Shown piece after piece: positions 17,595 through 26,373 of a DNA stretch of 64,000 nucleotides (position 1 is its first letter; the number at the start of each line of letters is the position of its first letter). The DNA lies in contig JBILLQ010000005.1 in assembly GCA_044375975.1 (NCBI GenBank), forward strand, positions 16,360-80,359. The letters are read 5' to 3'. The DNA is from UBA5018 sp044375975. Lineage in GTDB: Bacteria; Cyanobacteriota; Cyanobacteriia; PCC-6307; Cyanobiaceae. The position numbers were made by a program, and so were the translations under genes. Under the pieces are notes generated by a model, which ran no database searches, was not told where the DNA came from, and saw only the letters and a list, made by a program, of their open reading frames with translations.

Positions 17595-17762
17595 GGGCTG
17601 CGGCAGGTCATGGGCTTGGGGATCGCGCGCCCCAGATCTCCAGACTCTAGGAAGCCCAATGCTGGTTTCCGCTGCCAGCCAGCCTGCGGCGACCGATTTT
17701 GGTGGCCGCTGGCTTTCTTTTTGGGGCTCCCTTTAAGGTTGCGGCTGGTTGTTGGGTCTGTC

Positions 17763-19178
17763 ATGCGGGTCGCCATTGCCGGGGCCGGTCTTGCCGGGCT
17801 GTCCTGTGCCAAGTACCTGGTGGATGCCGGCCACACCCCGATCGTGGTGGAGGCCCGGGACGTGCTCGGCGGCAAGGTGGCGGCCTGGCAGGACGAGGAT
17901 GGGGACTGGTACGAGACTGGCTTACATATTTTCTTTGGCGCCTATCGCAACATGCGCCAACTAATCCAGGAGCTGGACATCGAAGATCGGCTGCAGTGGA
18001 AGTCGCATTCGATGATTTTTAATCAACGGCAGAAGCCGGGTACCTACAGTCGGTTTGATTTTCCAGATATACCTGCGCCATTCAATGGCCTTGCGGCCAT
18101 CCTCGGTAACAATGACCTGCTCACTTGGCCGGAGAAGATTTCCTTTGGCTTGGGGCTGGTGCCGGCCATGCTGCGGGGGCAGGGTTATGTGGAGGATTGT
18201 GATAAATATTCCTGGACAGAATGGCTGAAGCTTCACAATATCCCGGAACGGGTGAATGATGAAGTGTTTATCGCCATGGCTAAGGCGCTGAACTTTATTG
18301 ATCCCGATGAGATATCCAGCACGGTTGTGCTAACAGCGCTCAACCGCTTTCTGCAGGAGCAAGATGGCTCTCAGATGGCTTTCCTTGATGGAAACCCGCC
18401 CCAGCGCCTCTGTCAGCCGATTGTCGATTACGTTGTCGCCCGCGGCGGTGAGGTGCATCTGGACTCGCCGATGCGCCAGATTGAGTTGGCTCCAGACGCC
18501 AGTGTCAGTGGCTTTCGGATCGGCGGCATAAAAGGAAAGCAAGGTTATTTGCTGCAGGCGGATGCCTACGTGAGTGCCCTGCCTGTGGATCCTTTCAAGC
18601 TGCTCTTGCCAGAAGCCTGGTCAAGCATGCCCTACTTCCAGAAGCTGGCGGGCCTAAACGGGGTGCCAGTGATAAATATCCATTTATGGTTCGATCGCAA
18701 GCTCACCGATATTGATCATCTGCTGTTCAGTCGCAGTCCGCTTTTGAGCGTTTATGCCGACATGAGTAACACATGTAAGGAGTATGCAGATCCCGATCGT
18801 TCGATGCTTGAATTGGTGTTCGCTCCGGCCAAGGATTGGATCCATCGTTCCGATGAGGACATCGTGGCGGCGACCTTGGCGGAGCTTGAGAAGTTGTTCC
18901 CCCAGCACTTTGGCGGTGGCAACCAGGCCAAGCTGCGCAAGTTTAAGGTGGTGAAGACGCCGCTTTCTGTTTATAAGACTGTGCCTGGCTGTCAGCAACT
19001 GCGCCCGGACCAGACTTCCCCAATCGCCAATTTCTTCCTGGCCGGTGATTACACGATGCAGCGCTACCTGGCCTCGATGGAAGGCGCCGTGCTCAGCGGC
19101 AAACTCTGCGCCGAGGCGGTGGCCGCCTCCCCCATAGCCGCCCGGCAGTCGGCCCAGATCAAGCCGGTGGCGGTCTGA
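17763..19178 (+). CDS. crtP: Phytoene desaturase
   Basis: Plant-type (Pds) FAD enzyme that desaturates 15-cis-phytoene to zeta-carotene at the thylakoid membrane with plastoquinone as acceptor. The ATG at 17763 gives 471 residues and places the dinucleotide motif GAGLAGLSCAKYLVDAGH at residue 7; an open frame extends upstream but has no homology-like content. The C-terminal FAD block GDYTMQRYLASMEGAVLSGKL is intact. It is followed by crtB after 2 bp, so crtP-crtB is an operon. Confidence 0.96.
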   Translation: MRVAIAGAGLAGLSCAKYLVDAGHTPIVVEARDVLGGKVAAWQDEDGDWYETGLHIFFGAYRNMRQLIQELDIEDRLQWKSHSMIFNQRQKPGTYSRFDFPDIPAPFNGLAAILGNNDLLTWPEKISFGLGLVPAMLRGQGYVEDCDKYSWTEWLKLHNIPERVNDEVFIAMAKALNFIDPDEISSTVVLTALNRFLQEQDGSQMAFLDGNPPQRLCQPIVDYVVARGGEVHLDSPMRQIELAPDASVSGFRIGGIKGKQGYLLQADAYVSALPVDPFKLLLPEAWSSMPYFQKLAGLNGVPVINIHLWFDRKLTDIDHLLFSRSPLLSVYADMSNTCKEYADPDRSMLELVFAPAKDWIHRSDEDIVAATLAELEKLFPQHFGGGNQAKLRKFKVVKTPLSVYKTVPGCQQLRPDQTSPIANFFLAGDYTMQRYLASMEGAVLSGKLCAEAVAASPIAARQSAQIKPVAV

Positions 19179-19180
19179 CC

Positions 19181-20122
19181 ATGGTGGTCGCCAGCCCACA
19201 GCCTGGGGCTCAGCGGCTGGGCGCCATCCCCAGCCTGGAGGAGGCCTATGAGGCCTGCCGGCGGGAAACCGAGGCCTGGGCCAAGACCTTCTATCTCGGC
19301 ACCCTGCTGATGCCGCCGGCCAAGCGCAGGGCGATCTGGGCCATCTATGTCTGGTGTCGTCGCACCGATGAATTGATGGACAGTCCGGAGGCCCTGGCCA
19401 GGCCGGTGGCAGAGTTGGCCCTAGGGCTGGATGGCTGGGAGCAACGCACCCGCGAGTTGTTTCAAGGCAAGGTGAGCGACGGGCTGGATCGGGTGATGGT
19501 GGACACGATTGAGCGCTATCCCCAGCCGCTGCAGGCCTATCTCGACATGATCGAGGGAATGCGGATGGATCTAGCCAAGACTCGCTATGCCAACTTCGAG
19601 GAGCTAAAGCTATATTGCTATCGCGTGGCTGGCACCGTGGGCCTGATGACCCAGGAGGTGATGGGAGTTGATGCCGCCTACACCTCGGCACCCTGGAGTG
19701 AGCGGCCGAATACCTCAGAAGCGGCGGTGGCCTTGGGTATTGCCAATCAGCTCACCAATATTCTGCGCGATGTGGGCGAGGATCGCCAGCGCGGGCGCAT
19801 CTATTTGCCGCTCGATGAGCTTGAGCGTTTCGGCTATTCGGAGGCGGAGCTGCTCTCTAGCAGCCTCAATGACAACTGGCGCGCCCTGATGCGCTTTCAG
19901 CTGCAGCGGGCGCGCCAATGGTTTGCCCGTTCCGAGGCTGGGGTGCGTTGGCTGGCCCCCGATGCCCGCTGGCCGGTCTGGGCCTCCCTGCGCCTTTATC
20001 GAGGCATACTCGATGTGATTGAAAAGCACGACTACGACGTATTTAACAAGCGGGCTTATGTGCCCAAAGCGGGTAAGTTGCTGGACCTGCCGTTCAGCTA
20101 CTTGATTGCCCAGGCCCGCTGA
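19181..20122 (+). CDS. crtB: Phytoene synthase
   Basis: Condenses two GGPP to 15-cis-phytoene. The 313-residue all-helical prenyl-synthase fold has both Asp-rich substrate motifs: RRTDELMD and NILRDVGEDRQRGRIYLP. The N-terminal CRRETEAWAKTFYLGTLLMP block is typical. It begins 2 bp after the crtP stop. A 17-bp repeat array separates it from the next gene. Confidence 0.96.
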   Translation: MVVASPQPGAQRLGAIPSLEEAYEACRRETEAWAKTFYLGTLLMPPAKRRAIWAIYVWCRRTDELMDSPEALARPVAELALGLDGWEQRTRELFQGKVSDGLDRVMVDTIERYPQPLQAYLDMIEGMRMDLAKTRYANFEELKLYCYRVAGTVGLMTQEVMGVDAAYTSAPWSERPNTSEAAVALGIANQLTNILRDVGEDRQRGRIYLPLDELERFGYSEAELLSSSLNDNWRALMRFQLQRARQWFARSEAGVRWLAPDARWPVWASLRLYRGILDVIEKHDYDVFNKRAYVPKAGKLLDLPFSYLIAQAR

Positions 20123-20147
20123 GCGGTGGCAATTATTGTTTGAGTCG

Positions 20148-20215
20148 TGGATAAACTTTGGTTATGGATAAACTTTGGTTGTGGGTAAGCTTGAGCCATG
20201 GGTAAACTGGTTGAG
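20148..20215. repeat. Four 17-bp tandem repeats after crtB
   Basis: Units TGGATAAACTTTGGTTA, TGGATAAACTTTGGTTG, TGGGTAAGCTTGAGCCA and TGGGTAAACTGGTTGAG lie at 20148, 20165, 20182 and 20199. The first two differ at one base and the later ones are degenerate. The array ends 15 bp before the next start codon. Confidence 0.92.
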
Positions 20216-20230
20216 CTATAAGCAAGATCG

Positions 20231-21106
20231 ATGCAAGAACTGCCCACCGCCCTGTTGCGGCATGCCTATGGGCAGGAGGTGTTCGCCAAGCTGCTGAAAC
20301 GCTGGATGTCCCGCTCGGGCTGGAGTTATGCGGCAATGGCCGACCTGGCGGAAGCGGCGGTGATTGCACTGGAAGCGCCGACCATCCCCGAGATGGAAGT
20401 TGGCAGCCGTTACCGAGCTGGCCAGTTGCTATTGGCCAATGGCCATGTGTGGAGGGCCCGCCATTCCGTATTGGTGGCGGAACTCCCCAAGCTCCGGGAG
20501 AAGGAGCCCAATGCCGACTGGGAACATGTGGCCGCCGTGCGCCGGATATTTGCCAGCCAACTGAACAACTTGCAGCGGCAACAGTTGAAGTTGGCCACCG
20601 TCACAGTGTTTGACACCTTGAGCCGCCTGAACGAATACCTGGCGTTAATCAAGGCAGGCACCATGGAGCCCCCCACCGATGAGCGGTTGCGGCGCAATGC
20701 CCTGGAGGGCATCGTGATTGCCGATGCCGAGGGGGAGCCCTATGGAGCCGAGAAATTTTTGAGCGTGTTCCTGGGGTTGTTGGTGCCCCCCATCGTCAAG
20801 CAGGTCATGGACGATAGCGCTGCGGCGCATCTTAGTGACCAGGTAGCCAGCGACATTCGCCGCGGGCTAATGAAAGCGGAGCTCGATCTGATAGACGACT
20901 ACGACTGGAAACAGTTCCTCAGCTGCCACCCCAGCAGCGATCCAGATCGGCTGGTAAAACTCCGTGATGTCACGTTTCGCAAAAGCACCTGGTCGGTGGA
21001 ATCGGTGGAGGATGAGGCTGCGGCCGTGAAAATCGCCCTGGCCAGGCTGGCGGAACGCCATAGCCATAGCCCACTAAATCTGGAAAATTTGCCCTTGTCC
21101 AATTAG
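20231..21106 (+). CDS. Unrecognised 291-residue protein
   Basis: I do not recognise this family. The protein is soluble-looking, with no signal peptide or membrane segment. The N-terminal 90 residues are helical and contain WMSRSGWSYAAMADLAEAAV, which has a loose helix-turn-helix look (SYaamAdLAeaA), then GSRYRAGQLLLANGHVWRAR. The centre has RRIFASQLNNLQRQQLKLATVTVFDTLSRLNEYL, an amphipathic helical region. The C-terminus is charged. Codon use matches the neighbouring genes. It starts with ATG 109 bp after crtB, just beyond the 17-bp repeats, and ends 135 bp before a convergent hydrolase gene. A regulatory role is possible but unsupported. Confidence 0.7.
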   Translation: MQELPTALLRHAYGQEVFAKLLKRWMSRSGWSYAAMADLAEAAVIALEAPTIPEMEVGSRYRAGQLLLANGHVWRARHSVLVAELPKLREKEPNADWEHVAAVRRIFASQLNNLQRQQLKLATVTVFDTLSRLNEYLALIKAGTMEPPTDERLRRNALEGIVIADAEGEPYGAEKFLSVFLGLLVPPIVKQVMDDSAAAHLSDQVASDIRRGLMKAELDLIDDYDWKQFLSCHPSSDPDRLVKLRDVTFRKSTWSVESVEDEAAAVKIALARLAERHSHSPLNLENLPLSN

Positions 21107-21241
21107 AATTTCTAGTAAAAAATACCAGGTGACAGCATCAGTGCTCGTGGCAAATTTGAATTTCCAGCTGTATTCCTGGACATCGCCACCTCAGCAGCAG
21201 GCGGATCAGAGCAACAGCCAGCGGTGCCCGGCGCCGTCAGC

Positions 21242-22219
21242 TCAAGGCTGAGTCTGGTGATTGGGGCCTGGGGCGGGGCTTGGGACTGGGGCGGGGGTCA
21301 GCCACCGCAGCAGAATCGGATTCACCTGATCCGGCGCCTCGTCCTGGGGGCAGTGGCCCAGGCCGGGCAGCACCACCAATTCGCGAATACAGGGGTACAG
21401 GCTTGCCCAGCGCCTGGCTTCCGCCACGGGTTCCCAGGGATCCGCCTCTCCCCAGAGCATGCGCACCGGCAGATCCAGCTCGGCCAGCAAATCCGGCGCC
21501 AGGCGGTCGTTGAACAGATTCACAAAACCCCGAAAGCTCTCCTGGGCTCCGGGATCCCGGCTTGGCTCCAGCAGTAGATCCAGCAGCTCCTGGTCCACAT
21601 TGTTGCCGCTCGGGTAGGCCTGGGCCAGCACCTGCCGCACCACCGGGGGCCTGGCCAGCAACATAAACAGACCGCCGATCAGCCAGCGCTGGCGCACCGT
21701 GGCCATCAGCAGCGGACGGCTCCAGCGCTGCAGGGCAGGCAGTTCGCCCAGTCGCTTGCTGTCTAGAGCCCGCTGGGCGCAATCGATCAGCACCACTTGC
21801 AGGGGCGGGCGACCCTGGTTTTGCAGCAGCCTTGCGGCGTTGAGGGCCACTACCCCGCCAATCGAGTTGCCCACCAGCTGCAGCGGGCCCGGACCGATCA
21901 CGGCGTCGCTGAAATCAACCACCTGCTCGGCCCAGAGGTCGAAGCCGTAGCTAACCGAGCCGCTGCTGGCTGGCTCTCCAGGCAGCTGGGAGCGGGGCTT
22001 GGCGCTGCCGCCGAATCCAAGTAAATCCATGGCATAGACGCGGAGGCCTGCGGCGCTCAGGGCGGCGATGCTGTGGCGCCAGTGGCGCCAGGAGGCGCCG
22101 AAGCCATGCAACAAAAGAACGGCCCCCTGGTCTGGGCGGCCGTTCTGGGGGGGACTGGTAACGGCGCTGACGCTCTGGCCGCGCCAAACCCATGGCAGCT
22201 GTTTCAGTCCCTGGCTCAC
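21242..22219 (-). CDS. Alpha/beta-fold hydrolase
   Basis: 325 residues. The oxyanion-side motif LLHGFGASWRHWR, nucleophile elbow GNSIGG (Ser) and C-terminal acid/His region LWGEADPWEP...GLGHCPQDE form a complete catalytic set. The general look is that of the plastid/cyanobacterial hydrolases that include pheophytinase- and dephytylase-like enzymes, but substrate cannot be read from sequence. It is preceded on the minus strand by the RRM protein gene, 6 bp upstream. Confidence 0.87.
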   Translation of the reverse strand: MSQGLKQLPWVWRGQSVSAVTSPPQNGRPDQGAVLLLHGFGASWRHWRHSIAALSAAGLRVYAMDLLGFGGSAKPRSQLPGEPASSGSVSYGFDLWAEQVVDFSDAVIGPGPLQLVGNSIGGVVALNAARLLQNQGRPPLQVVLIDCAQRALDSKRLGELPALQRWSRPLLMATVRQRWLIGGLFMLLARPPVVRQVLAQAYPSGNNVDQELLDLLLEPSRDPGAQESFRGFVNLFNDRLAPDLLAELDLPVRMLWGEADPWEPVAEARRWASLYPCIRELVVLPGLGHCPQDEAPDQVNPILLRWLTPAPVPSPAPGPNHQTQP

Positions 22220-22225
22220 CGGAGT

Positions 22226-22663
22226 TCAGACGCCCACTGTTTGGTTGGCCAGCAGGTTTTTGAGCTTGGCCAGTTCGCCAGCCCAGCGGGGATCTGGAGC
22301 TTCGCTATCCACAGAGTCGGCGTGAACCACCTTGTTCACCGACTTGCGATTGGCAGCAGCTGGAGCAGCACCGCCGCGGCGCTCGGCGGGAGCGGCACCG
22401 GCACCGGGGCGGCTGTCGCGGCGCTCCGAAATCTCGATCCGCAGGGGGTTGCCGCCGAAATCACGGCCATTGAGCTGCTCGATCACCGCATCGGCGAGCT
22501 TGGCATCGTCCACGTTGGCGAAGCCAAAACCGCGGCAGACACCGGTTTCGCGATCGTTCACAACCTTGAAGCGCACCCCTGCCCCCACACTCTCGAACAG
22601 GGCATCGAGTTCCTTGGCATCAAAATTTTGCGGCAGGTTGCCGACGTAAAGGCGAATGCTCAT
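22226..22663 (-). CDS. RRM RNA-binding protein
   Basis: 145 residues from the ATG at 22663 (MSIRLYVGNLPQNFD); an upstream in-frame ATG at 22714 adds residues without homology. One RRM domain (about 2-80) with RNP2 LYVGNLP and RNP1 RGFGFANV, then a Gly/Ala/Arg-rich linker and an acidic C-terminal tail. Cyanobacterial Rbp proteins of this type are cold- or stress-induced and bind photosynthesis mRNAs. It is followed 6 bp downstream by the hydrolase gene. Confidence 0.92.
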   Translation of the reverse strand: MSIRLYVGNLPQNFDAKELDALFESVGAGVRFKVVNDRETGVCRGFGFANVDDAKLADAVIEQLNGRDFGGNPLRIEISERRDSRPGAGAAPAERRGGAAPAAANRKSVNKVVHADSVDSEAPDPRWAGELAKLKNLLANQTVGV

Positions 22664-22731
22664 GACGGGGGGGCTGGGAGAGAAAAGAGAAGACTTCGGC
22701 TCGCGAAGAATCACGCCGATGCATCACGCAG

Positions 22732-24177
22732 TTAACCATGGCGAGGAACTGCTTCCTCGGCCAGCCAGTGGCGGGCCGCGATCAGGGTCGCGGCCTCGTT
22801 CTCGCCCGGCTCGGCCGGCAGCCGGCCAAAGGCCCTTTCCCTGGTGAGGTGTTCCAGCAGCTGCCCCAGTCGGGGGCCGGCCTTTAGAGCCAGTCGTGCC
22901 TGCAGGCTGGCCCCATCCAGCGGTGCTTTGGGGTGGAACAGCGGGTCGGCTGGATCCCGCCACCTGGCCAGGGCGATGGGGGCCCATGCCGCTTCCAGCA
23001 GCAGCGCCAGGGCCGGCAGCTCCCCTTCCAGCTGGCGTTGCAGGCTGAGCCTCTCGTCTTCTGGCAGGGCATCGGGGTCGCCACCTATGGCCCCTAGTCG
23101 CTGCCACCAGTGGCGCAGGCGTTGGCAGTTCAGTTGCAGACGACGGCTCGACTTCAGGCGGGCCAGGCTCTGGCCATCGAGCAGGCAGGCCAGCCTTGCC
23201 AAAGGCAGGGCCCAGGCCGTTTCGGCCTCGCTCAGCCCCCGCTCCGCAGCGGTCTCCAGGCGCAGCTTGGTTAAATGGTGATGCAGAACTGCTGGCTCTC
23301 CGCTTCGGGCTGGTGCTTCTTGCCTGGCTGCTGCCCCCTGCTTGGCCGGCTTTTCGCAGCTGGCTGGCGCCGCCTTTGGGGAGAGCTCGTCACACCAACT
23401 GGCCAGCAGCCCGGTGTCCACCAGCTGGGCCAGGCCGAGGCCTCCCCGGGGGGCCACCGCCAGCCGTTCCAGTTCCGCCAATACCCGCTCGCCCGCCACC
23501 TGCCCCAGCCGGGCCCTGTGTTGGCAGATCCAGCCCAGGCTGGTGGGTTCGAGGTGGAAGCCGAGCTCCCAGGCCAGCCGCACCCCCCGCAGCAGCCGCA
23601 GCGGATCGTCCAGCAGGTTGGCTTCGCTGATCGCCCGCAAGCGGCCCGCCGCCAGATCCTCCAGACCCCCACTGGGGTCCATCAGGCCACCACTGGAATC
23701 CATCAAGCCACCACTGGAGTCCAGCAGGGCGGCATCCAGATGCTCCGGGCCGTCTCCAGTCGCCGTGAGCTGTAGAGCTATGGCATTGGCTGTGTAGTCA
23801 CGGCGCAGCAGATCCTGCTGCAGGTTTGCTCCCATGCGGCGGGCCAGGTCGATCGTCCAGCCCTGCAGCACCAGCCGGGCGATCGACCGCTCCGCATCCA
23901 GCACCACCACCGCTCCTCCCAGCCGCCGGGCCAGTTCCCGAGCCAGCGCCACGGCGTCGCCCGGCACCACCAGATCCAGGTCGGGTCGCAGGGCCAGCCT
24001 GCCGAGCAGGGCGTCCCGTACGGCGCCCCCCACCAGCACGCTGCCGGCGGGCAGGGCCGCCAGGGGCAGGGGCCAGCCTTCCGGGGCCAAGCGCAAGCGC
24101 AGGGCCCTCGCCAGCTGGTCAACGGGGAGGCCAGCCGCCAGAATGGGACGCTGGCGTGGCTGCTGCAGCATGTGCAT
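22732..24177 (-). CDS. cca: CCA tRNA nucleotidyltransferase (class II)
   Basis: Adds or repairs the 3' CCA of tRNAs. The nucleotidyltransferase head has VGGAVRDALLGR, metal-binding DLDLVV and RRDYTANAIAL, in order, within the first 150 residues. The helical neck and body follow. Low-complexity LMDSSGGLMDPSGGL near residues 155-170 reflects an 18-bp DNA repeat. 481 residues. The start at 24177 (or an ATG six bases inside) overlaps head-to-head with the ycf34 start. A poly(A) polymerase of the same family is the alternative. Confidence 0.9.
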   Translation of the reverse strand: MHMLQQPRQRPILAAGLPVDQLARALRLRLAPEGWPLPLAALPAGSVLVGGAVRDALLGRLALRPDLDLVVPGDAVALARELARRLGGAVVVLDAERSIARLVLQGWTIDLARRMGANLQQDLLRRDYTANAIALQLTATGDGPEHLDAALLDSSGGLMDSSGGLMDPSGGLEDLAAGRLRAISEANLLDDPLRLLRGVRLAWELGFHLEPTSLGWICQHRARLGQVAGERVLAELERLAVAPRGGLGLAQLVDTGLLASWCDELSPKAAPASCEKPAKQGAAARQEAPARSGEPAVLHHHLTKLRLETAAERGLSEAETAWALPLARLACLLDGQSLARLKSSRRLQLNCQRLRHWWQRLGAIGGDPDALPEDERLSLQRQLEGELPALALLLEAAWAPIALARWRDPADPLFHPKAPLDGASLQARLALKAGPRLGQLLEHLTRERAFGRLPAEPGENEAATLIAARHWLAEEAVPRHG

Positions 24178-24421
24178 CTGCGTCGATTGCCACTGGGTGG
24201 ACCGTTGCCAGGCCTACCACGCGGTGGAGCGCCAACACGGCGTGCCCCATCTCAGCGCCGCGCCCGATTTCCAACCCCAGCAGCCGCGTATCCACGTGCA
24301 GGTGGTGGAGTTGCCCCACGATCAGGTGGGCGTTGAGTGGGATGTGCGGGCATGTCAGAGCTTTCAGGCCCAGCCGGGCAAATGGCAACGGCTGCGGCCC
24401 CACCAGGCGCTGCCCCGATGA
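24170..24421 (+). CDS. ycf34: Ycf34 iron-sulfur protein
   Basis: 83 residues beginning MCICVDCHWVDRC, with the CxC/CxxC cysteines and the WDVRACQSF block of Ycf34, a protein of cyanobacteria and red-lineage plastids that binds an iron-sulfur cluster in Synechocystis and affects photosynthetic electron transport. The ATG at 24170 lies inside the first codons of the divergent cca gene. Its stop (TGA) overlaps the tsaB ATG by four bases, so ycf34-tsaB are coupled. Confidence 0.9.
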   Translation: MCICVDCHWVDRCQAYHAVERQHGVPHLSAAPDFQPQQPRIHVQVVELPHDQVGVEWDVRACQSFQAQPGKWQRLRPHQALPR

Positions 24422-25032
24422 GTTGGCTGTTGGCCCTGCATAGCTCCAGCGAGGTGCTGGGGGTGGCCGTGCAGCCCCTGGGCGATGGCGGGGGTGCGGA
24501 GGAGCGGCGCACGGCTGGTTTTCCGCTGGGGCGATCCCTCTCCAACCAGTTGCTGGATTGTGTGGAACAGCTGCTGCCCGCCTCTCAGTGGCCCCGGCTG
24601 GGGCGCCTGGTGGTGGCCACCGGACCGGGCGGGTTCACGGGCACCCGATTGACGGTGGTGCTGGCCCGCACCCTGGCCCAGCAGCTGGCCATTCCCCTGC
24701 ATGGGGTGAGCAGCTTTGAGTTGGTCGCCGCCCGCCATGGGATCATCACGCCCACTTGGATCGTGCAGGAGTTGCCGCGGCGGGGCCTGGTGGCGGGGCT
24801 CTACGGACCCGACCAGGGCGGTTTGAGCGGGCTGGTGGAACTGCGCTCGCCGCGGCTGTTCGCCTCTGGGGTGGCCTTGCCCGACGGGCCCCAGCTGCCG
24901 GCGGCGGTGCGGTTTCCAGAGGATCTACACACCCTGCTGGCCATTGGCGCCAGGGCCGCCGAGCGGCGGTTGCCTGCAGCTTGGCCAGAGGTGCTGCCCC
25001 TCTATCCCACCTCGCCGGTGCAGGGGATTTGA
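24418..25032 (+). CDS. tsaB: tRNA threonylcarbamoyladenosine biosynthesis protein TsaB
   Basis: 204 residues from the ATG at 24418, which overlaps the ycf34 stop. The ASKHA-type fold is seen in LLALHSSSEVLGVAV and the VVATGPGGFTGTRLTVVLARTLAQQ block. TsaB is the non-catalytic partner of TsaD in making t6A37 on ANN-decoding tRNAs. Upstream open frame exists but overlaps ycf34, so I chose the coupled start. Confidence 0.92.
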   Translation: MSWLLALHSSSEVLGVAVQPLGDGGGAEERRTAGFPLGRSLSNQLLDCVEQLLPASQWPRLGRLVVATGPGGFTGTRLTVVLARTLAQQLAIPLHGVSSFELVAARHGIITPTWIVQELPRRGLVAGLYGPDQGGLSGLVELRSPRLFASGVALPDGPQLPAAVRFPEDLHTLLAIGARAAERRLPAAWPEVLPLYPTSPVQGI

Positions 25033-25733
25033 GGGCAGCGCCCCCCAGGACGCCCCGGCGGCGGCGCCCCCCTGCCGGTGATGCCAGCGCCAGGGCACAG
25101 AAACCCCCTGGCTCCAGCTGGCGGCTCCCCGGGGGGCGGCCCGGGCTGCTGCTGCTGTTGGCCGCCGCCGGGCTGCTGTGGCTGTCGCGGGGCTGGTGGT
25201 GGCCCGCGCCGCCGCCGCCGCAATTGATTTTGGTGCTTGGTGGCGATGTGGCCCGCGAGCGTCGAGCCGCCGAATTGGCCCAGACCCTTGCTCTGCCGGT
25301 GATCGTGAGCGGCGGCAGCAATCCCGAATATGCCCACTGGCTGTTTGCCCAAAAGGGCCTGGCCAGGGGGCGGGTGCAGCTCGACTACCGCGCCCACGAC
25401 ACGCTCAGTAATTTCACCTCGGTGGTGGCGGACCTGCGCCGGGCGCGGGTGCGCCACCTGCTGCTGGTCACCAGCAGCGATCACATGCCCAGAGCTCTGG
25501 TGGTGGGCAGGATTGTCGCCGGCAGCCGCGGCATTGAGCTCACGCCCGTGGCGGTGCCCTGCGGTCAGCGCTGCCTGCCGGAATCGCGGCGCAAGGTTTG
25601 GGGGGACGGGCTGCGGGCGCTGCTCTGGGTGCTTACCGGTCGGGATTTGAAGGATTGGGCGGCAGAGCGCCTGCCCCCTTTGCTGGGGCCAGGTGCGACT
25701 CGCGGATCAGGCCCTGATCCAGCAACGCATTGA
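25029..25733 (+). CDS. YdcF/ElyC-like (DUF218) envelope protein
   Basis: About 234 residues. A Pro/Arg-rich N-terminus is followed by one hydrophobic anchor (LLLLLAAAGLLWLSR) and a DUF218 domain with LILVLGGDVARERRAAELA, VSGGSNPEY and the LLLVTSSDHMPRALVVGR block. Family members affect envelope or polysaccharide metabolism; biochemical activity is uncertain. No ATG is available; the TTG at 25029, overlapping the tsaB stop, is the best-placed start but is a guess. The last 101 bp overlap the 3' end of the convergent plsC gene. Confidence 0.75.
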   Translation: MRAAPPRTPRRRRPPAGDASARAQKPPGSSWRLPGGRPGLLLLLAAAGLLWLSRGWWWPAPPPPQLILVLGGDVARERRAAELAQTLALPVIVSGGSNPEYAHWLFAQKGLARGRVQLDYRAHDTLSNFTSVVADLRRARVRHLLLVTSSDHMPRALVVGRIVAGSRGIELTPVAVPCGQRCLPESRRKVWGDGLRALLWVLTGRDLKDWAAERLPPLLGPGATRGSGPDPATH

Positions 25734-26373
25734 TCTGTTCCTGGCAGGCGCGGGTGGCCAGCTCCAGGTCGGCCCGCTTACGGGAGGCAGGCGCTGGAAT
25801 CGGGGTGCCGATGCGGATGTGGATCGGCAGCAACCTTGCCCGCCGGCTGCCGCTGCCCAGCACCCGATAGCTGTTGATGATCGCCACCGGCAGCAGCGGC
25901 GCTCCCGAGCGGGCCGCCAGGAGCGCCGCGCCGGGTTGGGGGTTGTTCACCCGGCCATCCACCTGGCGGGTGCCGTCGATGAACACGCCGGTGGCCCAGC
26001 CCTCCGCCAGGCGATCGGTGGCGGTGCGGATCGCCTCGCGATCGCTGGCGCCGCGGGCCACCGGGTAGGCGCCACAGGCGCGAATAATGCGGCCCAGCAG
26101 CGGCACTCGGAACAGTTCGGCCTTGGCCATGAAGGCCACCGGACGACCCAGGGCATGGCCCAGCAGCGGTGGATCCAGATGGGAGCCATGGTTTGCCACC
26201 ACCACCAGGGCTCCCCCCATCGGCACATTGGCGTTGCCGGCGGTGTTGCCCCTGAGCAACAGTCGATAGATGGGTAATACCAGCAGGTTGCTGATAATCC
26301 AGTAGGTGAGGCTGGGCCTGGGGGTGCGCAGTAGGGCCGGCGGCTCGGCCGGGCGGCAGATCGCTCGATTCAC
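25633..26373 (-). CDS. plsC: 1-acyl-sn-glycerol-3-phosphate acyltransferase
   Basis: Makes phosphatidic acid from lysophosphatidate at the membrane. 246 residues from the GTG at 26373, which overlaps the fabD stop by four bases (GTGA); longer upstream frame lies inside fabD. Catalytic VANHGSHLDPP (the H-x4-D motif), FIDGTR (the EGTR-type block, here with D) and PLLPVAI are in order. It ends the rpaB-plsX-fabH-fabD-plsC operon. Its 3' 101 bp overlap the convergent YdcF-like gene. Confidence 0.92.
   Translation of the reverse strand: MNRAICRPAEPPALLRTPRPSLTYWIISNLLVLPIYRLLLRGNTAGNANVPMGGALVVVANHGSHLDPPLLGHALGRPVAFMAKAELFRVPLLGRIIRACGAYPVARGASDREAIRTATDRLAEGWATGVFIDGTRQVDGRVNNPQPGAALLAARSGAPLLPVAIINSYRVLGSGSRRARLLPIHIRIGTPIPAPASRKRADLELATRACQEQINALLDQGLIRESHLAPAKGAGALPPNPSNPDR

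Noticed and set aside
17559..17762. In-frame upstream extension of crtP.
   Set aside because: It overlaps the ndhM start region, shows no conserved sequence, and the ATG at 17763 gives the standard CrtP N-terminus.
23656..23740. Short direct repeats (CCACTGG...TCCA units of 18 bp) considered as a CRISPR-like array.
   Set aside because: They are in-frame codon repeats (MDSSGGL) inside cca with no spacers.
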